A stretch of DNA of 54,709 nt from Alloalcanivorax balearicus MACL04 (lineage in GTDB: Bacteria; Pseudomonadota; Gammaproteobacteria; Pseudomonadales; Alcanivoracaceae). Position 1 is the first letter of the stretch; the number at the start of each line of letters is the position of its first letter. The position numbers and the translations under genes are program-made. Below the pieces are notes generated by a model, which had not been told where the DNA came from, ran no database searches, and was given only the letters and a program-made list of their open reading frames with translations. The DNA is taken from positions 1 through 54,709 of the forward strand of contig NZ_ARXS01000031.1 of assembly GCF_025532145.1 (NCBI RefSeq), read 5' to 3'. Shown one piece after another: positions 34,668 to 42,949 of the stretch.

Positions 34668-36368
34668 TCACACGGCGACACGGCGCCGGGCTTCTTCATC
34701 GACCAGATCTTTCTTCGACAGCTTGCCCACGGCGGTCTTGGGCAGCGCTTCACGGATCTCCAGATCCCGCACCATCTCGTGCTTGCCCAGCTTGTCCTTG
34801 AGGAACGCCTGCAGCTGCTCCAGCGTGAAAGGCTTGGCGCCGTGCTTGAGCGTAATGAAAGCCTTGGGGGACTGGCCCCGGTACTCATCCGGCACGCCAA
34901 TGACGGCCACCTCGGCTACCTCGGGGTGCTGGTAGATGGCTTCCTCAAGCACACGCGGATAGACGTTGTAACCGCTGCACAACAACATGTCCTTGCAGCG
35001 ATCAACGATGAACACGAAGCCGTCCTCGTCCATATAGCCGATGTCACCAGTGCGGAAGAAGCCGTCGAAGGTGGTGCTCTCGGCCGTGGCCTCCGGCTTG
35101 TTCCAGTAACCCTTCATCACATTGGGTCCCTGAATGCAGATCTCGCCTTTCTCGCCCAGGGGCACATAACGCGCCGGGTCTTCCAGATCGAGCATCTTGA
35201 TGGTCACGCCAGGATGCGGAATGCCGCAGGAGCCGGCCTTACGCTTACCCGGAATGGGTGAGAAAGTGCCCGTGGGAGAGGTCTCGGTCATACCCCAACC
35301 TTCCGCCAGCCAGGTGCCGGTGATAGCGTTGAAGCGATTGCCCACCTCCACTGGCAGCGGCGCCCCGCCCGAATTGCACATCTTGAGCGTGCGCAGGTCG
35401 TACTGAGCGGCATCGGGATCGTTGATGACGGCGGTGAACATGGTTGGCACGCCACAGAAGAAAGTGAGTTTCTTCTCGGTGATGTCACGCAGCGCGGCTT
35501 TTGGGTCGAAGCGTACGTGCTGCACGATCTCGGCGGCGAGACGCACGGCCAGCAACAGATTGACGGTAAGCGCGTAGATATGAAAAGGCGGCAGCACCGC
35601 GAGCACGCGTTCCTTGCCCATCTCGAACATCGGCGGCGTGCCCAATCCGGTCGTCACCACCTGCTCAACGGCCGATGATAAATTACCGTGCGTGAGCATC
35701 GCCCCCTTGGGCAGCCCCGTGGTGCCACCGGTGTACTGCAGAACAGCCAGGGTCTCGCGGGGATCGTCAACAACATGGGCCCGGTACTGCCCGTCATTAT
35801 CAACCAGCTCGGCAAAGCGCATATGCCAGTCATCGGCGGGGATCGCCACCGTCTCGCCCCTGGCGGCCATTTCCACGGCCACCTGCTCGGGAGCGCCCGA
35901 CATCTCGGCCAGGTTGCCGACGATGAGTTTTTTCAGCCGCGTTGCGCCCACCATGGTCGCCATTCGTGGGTACAGAGCGGCCATGTCCAAAGTGAAGAGG
36001 AAATCGGTCTGGCTGTCCTCGATCTTGTGCTTGAGCACGTTTTCGGCATCAAGCGGCGAGTAGTTCACCACCGTGCCGCCGGCTTGCAGTACGCCGAACA
36101 GGCAGGCCAGATAATGCGGTGTATTGGGCAGGAACAGGCCAACATGAACGCCCGGCCCGACACCGAGCTTCTGCAGCCCGGCGGCCACGCGATCGGTCAA
36201 CGCGCCGAGCTCCCGGTAGTTCATGTTTCGCCCCATGAAATCGACCGCGGATTGCTCCGGGTGATTGGTCACCGAATCGGTCAGGATACGCTGCACCGGT
36301 TTAGGCAGGATTTCGGCGTCCCAACGCACACCCGCGGGGTAGGACTTCAGCCAGGGTTGGTTATTCAT
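34668..36368 (-). CDS. AMP-binding acyl-CoA ligase (long-chain fatty acid type)
   Basis: 566-aa adenylate-forming enzyme. The P-loop is YTGGTTGLPKGAMLTH, the adenylate motif GWGMTETSP, and FFRTGDIGYMDEDGF and DRCKDMLLCSGYNVYP precede the C-terminal domain with its catalytic Lys in LPKTAVGKLSKKDL. It activates a carboxylic acid to its acyl-CoA. Sequence and length are FadD-like, but substrate length cannot be read from sequence. The ATG at 36368 has GGGAGA upstream; a longer frame adds 13 residues. Upstream of the MFS gene, probably one operon. Confidence 0.88.
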   Translation of the reverse strand: MNNQPWLKSYPAGVRWDAEILPKPVQRILTDSVTNHPEQSAVDFMGRNMNYRELGALTDRVAAGLQKLGVGPGVHVGLFLPNTPHYLACLFGVLQAGGTVVNYSPLDAENVLKHKIEDSQTDFLFTLDMAALYPRMATMVGATRLKKLIVGNLAEMSGAPEQVAVEMAARGETVAIPADDWHMRFAELVDNDGQYRAHVVDDPRETLAVLQYTGGTTGLPKGAMLTHGNLSSAVEQVVTTGLGTPPMFEMGKERVLAVLPPFHIYALTVNLLLAVRLAAEIVQHVRFDPKAALRDITEKKLTFFCGVPTMFTAVINDPDAAQYDLRTLKMCNSGGAPLPVEVGNRFNAITGTWLAEGWGMTETSPTGTFSPIPGKRKAGSCGIPHPGVTIKMLDLEDPARYVPLGEKGEICIQGPNVMKGYWNKPEATAESTTFDGFFRTGDIGYMDEDGFVFIVDRCKDMLLCSGYNVYPRVLEEAIYQHPEVAEVAVIGVPDEYRGQSPKAFITLKHGAKPFTLEQLQAFLKDKLGKHEMVRDLEIREALPKTAVGKLSKKDLVDEEARRRVAV

Positions 36369-36690
36369 TGTATGTCTCCCGAAAAAAAAAGCCTGCACGC
36401 GCTCCATGGGCAGCGTGTCTTTGCGTCAAGGAAAAGCCGGCGGATACCGAAAGCGTTCGAGGCGAACCTTCATCGGCAAGGTGAACTTGTAGGGATGCGG
36501 GAAGACCATCCGCATCGTCTTTTCCTGACGCTCATCCATCTTTTCGCGCGCCTGGAGGTCTGAAAAGGTGCGAATAGCCGGTCTGCCGGTGAGTTCAGGT
36601 CAGATGCGCGGCAAGCGGGTTTTTTTCGTGGAGAGCCGTAAGGCGGTTCAGCCTCTTCGTTGAGGACAATCTCTTTTTTCTGAACCGTGA
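36369..36690. promoter_or_regulatory. upstream region of the acyl-CoA ligase gene
   Basis: About 320 bases without a credible gene. They hold a 7-bp inverted repeat GATGCGG/CCGCATC near 36495-36520, and GGTTCAG (36643-36662 area) matched by CTGAACC around 36680. The promoter for the ligase-MFS operon should be here, but no -35/-10 pair stood out. Confidence 0.25.
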
Positions 36691-36718
36691 CAAAAAAACC
36701 CGTCCGGAGGACGGGTCA
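36691..36718 (-). terminator. Rho-independent terminator of the liv-type operon
   Basis: On the minus strand ACCCGTCC-TCC-GGACGGGT (36716 down to 36698) forms an 8-bp stem followed by seven T. It is placed about 60 bases after the stop of the livF-like gene, as expected for the end of the ABC transporter operon. Confidence 0.85.
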
Positions 36719-36750
36719 GCTCATTGCTCAATGGAATGCGTAAAGAGTAG

Positions 36751-36774
36751 CGATGGCGGCCAGGGCCGCCATCG
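36751..36774 (-). repeat. 11-bp perfect hairpin just after livF
   Basis: CGATGGCGGCC (36751-36761) and GGCCGCCATCG (36764-36774) pair perfectly with a two-base gap. It starts 4 bases after the livF stop and has no T-run. It probably protects the 3' end of the message, ahead of the true terminator at 36691-36718. Confidence 0.65.
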
Positions 36775-36778
36775 GAGT

Positions 36779-37477
36779 TCACACTTCGAGCCACTCCTTG
36801 CGGGTCGTATCGTCGGCGCGCAGTTCTTCCGGCGTGCCCTCGAAGACGATCTGGCCATGGCCCATTACCAGCACCCGGTGCGAAATATCCATGGCGATGG
36901 AGAGCTTCTGTTCCACCAGCAGAATGGACACACCGGCGTTGGCGATATCACTGATCAGCTCACCAATCTGTTTGACGATCAACGGCGCCAGCCCTTCGGT
37001 GGGTTCGTCGATCATCATCAGTTCCGGATCGCCCATCAGGGTCCGGCACATGGTCAGCATTTGCTTTTCCCCGCCGGAGAGCACCCCGGCCGGAGATTCC
37101 GCGCGGCGGGCCAGGTTGGGGAACATGTCCAACATCTGCTGGACCTTCCATTTACCCGGCTTTCTCGGATTCTTGATGCCCAGTTCCAGGTTCTGGCGCA
37201 CGGTCAGGGTGGGAAAAATATCCCGGTCTTCCGGCACATACCCCAACCCACGCCGGGCGATGGCATGGCTGGGCAGTCCGGCGATTTCCTTGCCACGGAA
37301 ACGGATCGATCCCTGCGGCGGCACTTCACCCATGATCGACTTCACCGTGGTGGAGCGCCCCACCCCGTTACGTCCCAGCAGTGAAACCACTTCGCCTTCG
37401 TTGAGATGGAAGTTCACCCCATTGAGAATGTGACTTTTGCCGTAGTAGGCGTGCAAATCGTTCACTTCCAGCATCAT
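36779..37477 (-). CDS. livF: branched-chain amino acid-type ABC transporter ATPase, LivF-like
   Basis: 232-aa ABC ATPase of the HAAT family, energising the LivH/LivM-like permeases. The signature is LSGGEKQML and Walker B is LMMIDEPTEGL. Walker A reads GRNGVGRSTT, with Arg41 replacing the usual Lys. The ATG at 37477 overlaps the livG-like stop as ATGA. It ends the five-gene operon. The substrate may be a carboxylate or other organic compound rather than an amino acid, given the catabolic neighbourhood. The symbol reflects family, not proven substrate. Confidence 0.88.
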   Translation of the reverse strand: MMLEVNDLHAYYGKSHILNGVNFHLNEGEVVSLLGRNGVGRSTTVKSIMGEVPPQGSIRFRGKEIAGLPSHAIARRGLGYVPEDRDIFPTLTVRQNLELGIKNPRKPGKWKVQQMLDMFPNLARRAESPAGVLSGGEKQMLTMCRTLMGDPELMMIDEPTEGLAPLIVKQIGELISDIANAGVSILLVEQKLSIAMDISHRVLVMGHGQIVFEGTPEELRADDTTRKEWLEV

Positions 37478-38220
37478 GCCGCCTCCTCGCCGAGATACGC
37501 TTCCCGCACCTTCGGATCATTGCGAATATCCTCCGGCTTGCCGGTGGCGATAATCTTGCCGTACACCAGTACCGAAATACGGTCGGCCAGCTCGAACACC
37601 ACCCCCATATCGTGCTCCACGATCATCAGGGTTCGGCCTTCGGCCACCTGGCGGATCAGCTTAATGGCCTGGGCGGTCTCGGTGTTGCTCATGCCCGCCG
37701 TGGGCTCATCCAGCAGCACCACCGGTGCGTCGCAGGCAATGGTCATACCGATTTCCAGGGCACGTTGGCTGGCATACGGCAAAGAACCCGCCGGTACGTC
37801 ACGCAGTGCTTGCAAGCCGATCATCTCCAGCACTTCCTCGGCACGCCGATTGGCTTCGCGCACCCGCGCCGCCGAACGCCAGAATACGTAACCGGCACGG
37901 CTTTGCTTGAAGCAGGCGCAGCGCAGATTCTCGAACACACTGAGATTGCCGAACACGTTGCTGACCTGGAAGGAACGGGACAGACCCCGTTTCTGGATCT
38001 TCTCTGGCGACAGACCGTCGATACGTTCACCGTACAACTGGATTTCCCCGCTGGTCGGAGGAAATGCGCCGGAAAGCAGATTGAAGAACGTGGATTTACC
38101 GGCCCCGTTGGGGCCGATCACAGCGTGAACCTCGTTCTTTTCCACCACCAGATCCACGCCACAGATGACTTCCGCGGGGCCGAACTGCTTCTTCAGGCCC
38201 TTGATGTTCAAGGCGCTCAT
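37474..38220 (-). CDS. livG: branched-chain amino acid-type ABC transporter ATPase, LivG-like
   Basis: 248-aa ABC ATPase with an intact Walker A GPNGAGKST, signature around LPYASQRALEIG, which departs from LSGGQ as is common in LivG, and Walker B VVLLDEPTAGM. The C-terminal extension (GKIIATGKPEDIRNDPKV) is typical of LivG. The ATG at 38220 has GGGAGGTG upstream and overlaps the permease stop by four bases. Its partner is the LivF-like subunit encoded next. Confidence 0.88.
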   Translation of the reverse strand: MSALNIKGLKKQFGPAEVICGVDLVVEKNEVHAVIGPNGAGKSTFFNLLSGAFPPTSGEIQLYGERIDGLSPEKIQKRGLSRSFQVSNVFGNLSVFENLRCACFKQSRAGYVFWRSAARVREANRRAEEVLEMIGLQALRDVPAGSLPYASQRALEIGMTIACDAPVVLLDEPTAGMSNTETAQAIKLIRQVAEGRTLMIVEHDMGVVFELADRISVLVYGKIIATGKPEDIRNDPKVREAYLGEEAA

Positions 38221-39485
38221 GCGTTCACCTCCCGATTTTTCCTGGTCGCTCGCATTACCAGCACACCGACCACCAGGGCCACCACACCGGCCAACCAACC
38301 AGTAGCGCCACCGGCCTGGAACTGGATGCCGAAAACGTTCACGGTATCGCCGCCGCCATGGCCGGCGAACATCATTTCGATGACGATAATCAGGCCCAGG
38401 GCGATCAACAGCACCGCCGCCGCGCCTCCGATCCAGCCGGGCAGACGCCGCGCCAGGATGCCTTCACGATAAGCGGTCCGGACATGCTCGATACCACCGC
38501 CCAGACCACGTGGGGCGAACATCACGATGGACAGGAAGATCAGTCCCACATACAAAATGGACGCGTCCGAATAGTCGCTCAGCAATGAGTTCATCAGCGT
38601 CACCAGCACCGCGCCGACGATCGGACCATAAAACACGCCCAGACCACCCACCGCGGCCATCAGCAACGCCAGGCCAGAGGGAATCAAGCCCAGCGATTCC
38701 GGCGTGATGATCTCGTAGTTCACCGCCGCCATACCGCCAGCCAAACCACCAAAGGAACCGGATGCGATGAATACCAGAAAGCGAATGTTACGTGGCTGGT
38801 AGCCGATGAACTGCAAACGATCGGCGTTATCGCGCACGGCGTTGGACAAGCGCCCCAAAGGCGTGCGAGTGAACGCCCACATGGCCAATACACCGGCGAA
38901 GGTCCAGAACGCGATAAACCAATACACGTCCGCCGCCTGCGCCAGCTCCAGACCAAACCATTGCGGTCCGACCATGCGATTACCGTAGATACCCGCTTCG
39001 CCACCGAATACGGAAGGGAACATCTGACCAGCGGCGGCGATCATCTCGCCCAACCCGAGCGTAATCATGGCGAAGGCGGTACCAGCGCGGCGGCAGAACG
39101 GCCAGCCCAACACCAGCGCCACCAGGCCGCCACCGATCATGCCGATCAGCGGCATGGCGACCACCGGCACATGCGCCCAGAAGCCTTCGCCGGCATAGGA
39201 AGCGTCGTCGATGGCGATCATCGCGTGCATGGCGGCGTAGCTGCCCAGGCCAAAAAATACCGCGTGACCAAAGGACAGCATGCCACCCTGCCCCAACAGC
39301 ATGTTGTACGACAGGGCGAAGACGATATTGATGCCAATGGCGTTCATCAGCGTGAAGCTGAAGCCATCGGTAAAGATGAAAGGCAGGATCAACAGTACCG
39401 CGGCAAATACCAGCCACGGCACCAGCCCGCGCAGAGCAAAACGTTGATTGGAGCGGATCATGGTAGCAGTCATGTCGTCACTCAT
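38217..39485 (-). CDS. livM: branched-chain amino acid-type ABC permease, LivM-like
   Basis: 422-aa integral membrane permease with the LivM signature region LSYNMLLGQGGMLSFGHAVFFG and many hydrophobic helices. It is about 70-100 residues longer than many LivM proteins: an extra C-terminal pair of hydrophobic segments (IGGAAAVLLIALGLIIVIEM and WLAGVVALVVGVLVM) follows the usual end. It overlaps livH and livG by four bases each, implying coupled translation. Confidence 0.87.
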   Translation of the reverse strand: MSDDMTATMIRSNQRFALRGLVPWLVFAAVLLILPFIFTDGFSFTLMNAIGINIVFALSYNMLLGQGGMLSFGHAVFFGLGSYAAMHAMIAIDDASYAGEGFWAHVPVVAMPLIGMIGGGLVALVLGWPFCRRAGTAFAMITLGLGEMIAAAGQMFPSVFGGEAGIYGNRMVGPQWFGLELAQAADVYWFIAFWTFAGVLAMWAFTRTPLGRLSNAVRDNADRLQFIGYQPRNIRFLVFIASGSFGGLAGGMAAVNYEIITPESLGLIPSGLALLMAAVGGLGVFYGPIVGAVLVTLMNSLLSDYSDASILYVGLIFLSIVMFAPRGLGGGIEHVRTAYREGILARRLPGWIGGAAAVLLIALGLIIVIEMMFAGHGGGDTVNVFGIQFQAGGATGWLAGVVALVVGVLVMRATRKNREVNA

Positions 39486-40423
39486 GGTTCAAGCTCTCCC
39501 ATCAAACCGCGGGGCCGGAAGATCAGCATCAGCACCAGCAGAATGAATGGTGTCATCGGAGCCAGGTTGGCCAGGGTGATGCGCGCCACTTCGCCGTATG
39601 GGTCGATCTGCAATCCGAAAATACCGAGGATGTCGGCGACGGAGGCATCGATGGCCACGAAGAAGGTTTGCAACAGACCGATCAGCAGGGAGGCATAGAA
39701 AGCACCGGGCAACGAGCCCATGCCGCCCACCACCACCACCACGAACACAATCGGTCCCAGAGTGGCCGCCATGCCCGGTTCCGTGGCCAGCAGAGGACCA
39801 CCGATGACACCGGCGAGCCCGGCCAGGGCGCAGCCGAAACCGAACACCAACATGAACAGCCGCGGAACGTTATGCCCCAGATGGCCGACCATGGCGCCAT
39901 GGGTAAGGGCGGCGCGGATCATCATGCCGACCCGGGTTTTCTTCAGCAGGTACCACAGCGCCACGAACATCAAAATGGAAATCAGGATGACCACGCCACG
40001 GAAAATGGAGTAGTCGGTGCCGAACAGGGTGAACAGAGGCTCACGTAAATAGTCCGGCTCACGGTATGGCACCGCCACCGTGCCCCAGGTGAGTTGCACC
40101 AGTTCGTCAATGACATAGGCCAGGCCAAAGGTAAACAGCAGCTCCGCCACGTGACCATTGACGTGCACCCGGCGCAAACCGAAACGCTCCACCAGGCTGC
40201 CTACCACGCCCACCAGAATGGGGGCCAGGATAAGAGCCGCCCAGAACCCGGTATGCATGCCCAGGGTGTAAGCAAAATAGGCACCCAGCATATAGAAACT
40301 GGCATGGGCGAAGTTAAGCACCCCCATCATGGAGAAGATCAGGGTGAGGCCACTGGACAGCATGAACAGCAAAAGACCGTACAAAATACCGTTCAGCAGG
40401 GAAAAGAGGATAATTTCGAGCAT
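39482..40423 (-). CDS. livH: branched-chain amino acid-type ABC permease, LivH-like
   Basis: 313-aa integral membrane permease with the LivH start (LLNGILYGLLLFMLSSGLTL), FAHASFYMLGAY, and the closing VLMLIFRPRGLMGE. With the LivM-like subunit it forms the transmembrane channel of a HAAT importer. The ATG at 40423 has GGGAG upstream. It lies 67 bases after the binding-protein gene and overlaps the livM-like gene by four bases. Confidence 0.88.
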   Translation of the reverse strand: MLEIILFSLLNGILYGLLLFMLSSGLTLIFSMMGVLNFAHASFYMLGAYFAYTLGMHTGFWAALILAPILVGVVGSLVERFGLRRVHVNGHVAELLFTFGLAYVIDELVQLTWGTVAVPYREPDYLREPLFTLFGTDYSIFRGVVILISILMFVALWYLLKKTRVGMMIRAALTHGAMVGHLGHNVPRLFMLVFGFGCALAGLAGVIGGPLLATEPGMAATLGPIVFVVVVVGGMGSLPGAFYASLLIGLLQTFFVAIDASVADILGIFGLQIDPYGEVARITLANLAPMTPFILLVLMLIFRPRGLMGELEP

Positions 40424-40490
40424 GAGCAGGCTCCCGGGGCAGCGGAATCTCCGCTGCCCTTACTGCATCAACAAGGAGTCATGGCCGCCT

Positions 40491-41714
40491 TTAGTTGGGA
40501 CGGCGCATGCGGCAAGTGGTGGGCAGGGTCACGTCGTCACGAGCAATCTCCGCGACCTTGTGGAAGTTGTAGTCCGTGCCTTCCGCGCCGTACTTCATGC
40601 CGTCTTTCATCACCGAAATGAACATCGGCAACTGGATCTGGTGATCCTCGGCCCGCATGGTCACTTCACCGGTGGGAGTTTCAATGCTCAGGCCTTCCAA
40701 CGCCTTGGCCAGATCCTTCGGATCGGTGGAGCCGGCTTTGTCAGCGGCGGCCTTGAGCATGTCGAGCATGGTGCTCAACCGCAGATAGTAGAAATCCCAA
40801 TTGGTTTTCTCGTACATCTCCACTTGACGCTTGGCCATCTCCGGATCTTCGAAATCACCGTAGTACTCGTTGATTTGATAGATCCGGTCCACGCCCTTGT
40901 CACCCAACTGGGTCACCACGCCGGAGCTCGCACCGTAGTAGGTGTAAAACGGCGCTTTCAGACCGAATTCGGCGGCCGCTTTCACCAGCAGGGTGATGTC
41001 CTGCCCCCAGTTGCCTGAAATCACCGCGTCGGCGCCGGAAGCCTGAATCTTGGACACATACGGAGTGAAGTCCTTGACCTTGGCCAGCGGGTGGAAGTCA
41101 TTGCCAACGATTTCGATATCCGGACGCTTCTGCTTCAGCATTTCCTGGGCGGACTTGGAAACCGCATGACCGAAGCTGTAGTCCTGGTTGATCAGATAGA
41201 CTTTGTGGATATCTTCATTGTTGGCGATGTAGTTGGTCAGCGCGTTCATCTTCATGTCCGCGTTGGCGTCGAAACGGAAATGCCAGTAGGAACAGCGCTC
41301 ATTGGTGAAAGCCGGGTCCACCGCCGCGTAGTTCAGATACAACACTTCCTTGCCCGGGTTACGGCGGTTGTGTTTCTCCACGGAAGTAATCAGCGCGGAC
41401 GCAACGGAGGAACCGTTACCCTGGGTCACCAGTTGGACGCCATCGTTGATGGCCTTCTGCAGTTGTACCAGGCTCTCCTGCGGGTTGACCTTGTTATCCA
41501 GGCCAACGATTTCCAATTTGGCGCCATTCAGGCCGCCATTGGCGTTGATACGTTCAGCTTCAAGCTTGAGGTGCTCGAACGCCGGCTGGCCGGCGGCGGC
41601 CATGGGGCCGGTTAGCGGGTCGATCAAAGCGAGTTTCACCGTCTCCGCGGCGCTGACGGCACTACCTGCCAGCAGCAAGGAGGCGGTGACGAGGGTACGA
41701 ACGGGCTTCAACAT
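40491..41714 (-). CDS. HAAT-family periplasmic substrate-binding protein
   Basis: 407-aa periplasmic protein with signal peptide (MLKPVRTLVTASLLLAGSAV, then SAAE) and the type I fold of Liv/AmiC-like receptors: VKLALIDPLTGPMAAAGQ at the N-terminus and NGGLNGAKLEIVGLDNKVNP following. Members of this family bind amino acids, amides, or aromatic and aliphatic acids. It is the first gene of the transporter operon, and its neighbours suggest a carboxylate or related hydrophobic catabolite. Binding specificity cannot be read from sequence. Confidence 0.88.
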   Translation of the reverse strand: MLKPVRTLVTASLLLAGSAVSAAETVKLALIDPLTGPMAAAGQPAFEHLKLEAERINANGGLNGAKLEIVGLDNKVNPQESLVQLQKAINDGVQLVTQGNGSSVASALITSVEKHNRRNPGKEVLYLNYAAVDPAFTNERCSYWHFRFDANADMKMNALTNYIANNEDIHKVYLINQDYSFGHAVSKSAQEMLKQKRPDIEIVGNDFHPLAKVKDFTPYVSKIQASGADAVISGNWGQDITLLVKAAAEFGLKAPFYTYYGASSGVVTQLGDKGVDRIYQINEYYGDFEDPEMAKRQVEMYEKTNWDFYYLRLSTMLDMLKAAADKAGSTDPKDLAKALEGLSIETPTGEVTMRAEDHQIQLPMFISVMKDGMKYGAEGTDYNFHKVAEIARDDVTLPTTCRMRRPN

Positions 41715-42536
41715 TTAAGCTCTCCACTTTGTTGTTGTTTTGCCGTTTTATTTCATCGCCGCGGGCACGCGACGATCCACTTTCGTGGAACATCCTTCCG
41801 TTTCACAGGCCAGGGATATTCCTTTAATGATGCCAAAGAGGCATTCAATGTCATTTCCACGTTACCACCAAGGGCAGCGGACGCGGGCATGCCGTTAAGT
41901 ATGTTCCTAAGTTTTTTTACCTGTCCAGCCCCATCGTGCCTCCAATTTAAGAACACTAAGTTGCTGTTTTTCCTTCATCTTTCTTCTATTTCCGCCTCTA
42001 TTTCTAAAGTAATGTGCCGCCCCCCGTCCACCAGCAAAACCGATAGAAATACGGTGAAAACCGTCATCCTTTAGTTCTTCCTGACCCATTTCCACTAATG
42101 ACTGTCCGGTCATAACAAACGAAAGCAAAAGGCCAACGGCTTTTCCACACGAAACCCTTCATGTTTCGGCGAATTTACCGTCTTTACGCAGCAGACCGCC
42201 CCCGATTTTCAGCATGTGTTACCTTTTTTCCCACAAACAGTAACAGCGCTCCTCCCACCGCATTCGCGTCCTGTTTTTTCGTAGCACTCTCGTACCACAC
42301 CGCGCTTTCCCCGCTTGCCTGCCCGTCATCCGCCGGACACCCGGAGTGTTACGTAAAGTAGCACCCAAGGAAAACAGATATACATTTCTGTTGGATTCTT
42401 CTCTTATTGTCTTCTTTTTAATCAAAAATACGCCAAATAGATCATTTTTCGATCAAAGCAACTTACTTGTCCTTGTTGACCCTCCCCCCAGTGAGAGGTT
42501 GAATGCGCCCTCCCGGCGATTTTCAAAACACTGATT
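41715..42536. other. long non-coding, AT-richer intergenic region
   Basis: About 820 bases between the binding-protein gene (minus) and the tandem repeat. Reading frames here are short, lack ribosome-binding sites and have unlikely composition, so I call none. TCCAC-TTTC-GTGGA (41776-41789) is a leader hairpin of the transporter operon. 42360-42480 is markedly AT-rich for this genome. The length is unusual in such compact DNA; a small RNA, remote promoter elements or a decayed gene are possible. Confidence 0.5.
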
Positions 42537-42683
42537 CACAAAATCGTCGGGAACGATTTTGGACATCGCTTTAGCGATAGTCCGGAGGATGGCCGCCATG
42601 GACGGTGGCCACACAAAATCGTCGGGAACGATTTTGGACATCGCCTGCGACGGCCCGAAGGGTGACCGTCACGGACGGCGGCC
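42537..42683. repeat. tandem pair of 75-bp structured repeats
   Basis: Copy 1 begins at 42537 and copy 2 at 42612, a 75-base period. The first 33 bases of each are identical; the remainder is diverged but alignable. Each copy starts with the hairpin AAAATCGTcgggaACGATTTT. Copy 1 continues with GGACATCGCT/AGCGATAGTCC (about 42561-42583) and GGCCGCC/GGTGGCC (42591-42610). It looks like a family-specific intergenic element. Confidence 0.75.
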
Positions 42684-42775
42684 AAAGCAAAAGAACAATG
42701 CCTGCCTGCTCCATTTTCGGCGTCATGGGATGTTGCCGGTCTTGCCGGACCACTCCCCCGCCGATATGGCCAGCC

Positions 42776-42797
42776 CCGGTGCCTTTCCCGGCACCGG
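42776..42797. terminator. 8-bp GC-rich hairpin
   Basis: CCGGTGCC (42776-42783) pairs with GGCACCGG (42790-42797) around a six-base loop. There is no adjacent T-run, so its role as terminator or part of a leader is uncertain. Confidence 0.35.
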
Positions 42798-42910
42798 CCC
42801 CCACTCCGAAGGATCGTTTTCTTGGTGCGGACGGTGACGTCGTCCGATTTTCACCGTTGGTCAGGACAGACCGGTTTGTCGTGACGCACAGAGAAAAACA
42901 GCAACGATCA

Positions 42911-42930
42911 GGGGCCGTTCGAGCGGCCCC
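42911..42930 (+). promoter_or_regulatory. leader hairpin before the DUF1302 gene
   Basis: GGGGCCG (42911-42917) pairs with CGGCCCC (42924-42930). It ends a few bases before the GGAGAG ribosome-binding sequence (42935-42940) of the outer-membrane protein gene at 42950. Such placement can protect mRNA or modulate initiation. Confidence 0.45.
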
Positions 42931-42949
42931 CAGTGGAGAGTGAAATACA

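Noticed and set aside
41889-42425. Several 60-73-codon frames in the 1.2 kb gap
   Set aside because: Composition is unlike the real genes here, no ribosome-binding sites are present, and the frames overlap each other on both strands.
42453-42641. Short minus-strand frame containing MSKIVPDDFV twice
   Set aside because: The repeated peptide is just the translation of the tandem 75-bp DNA repeat; no start signal supports a gene.
42776-42797. Rho-independent terminator for a gene upstream of DUF1302
   Set aside because: No T-run follows on either strand and no coding gene ends nearby; kept only as a low-confidence hairpin.
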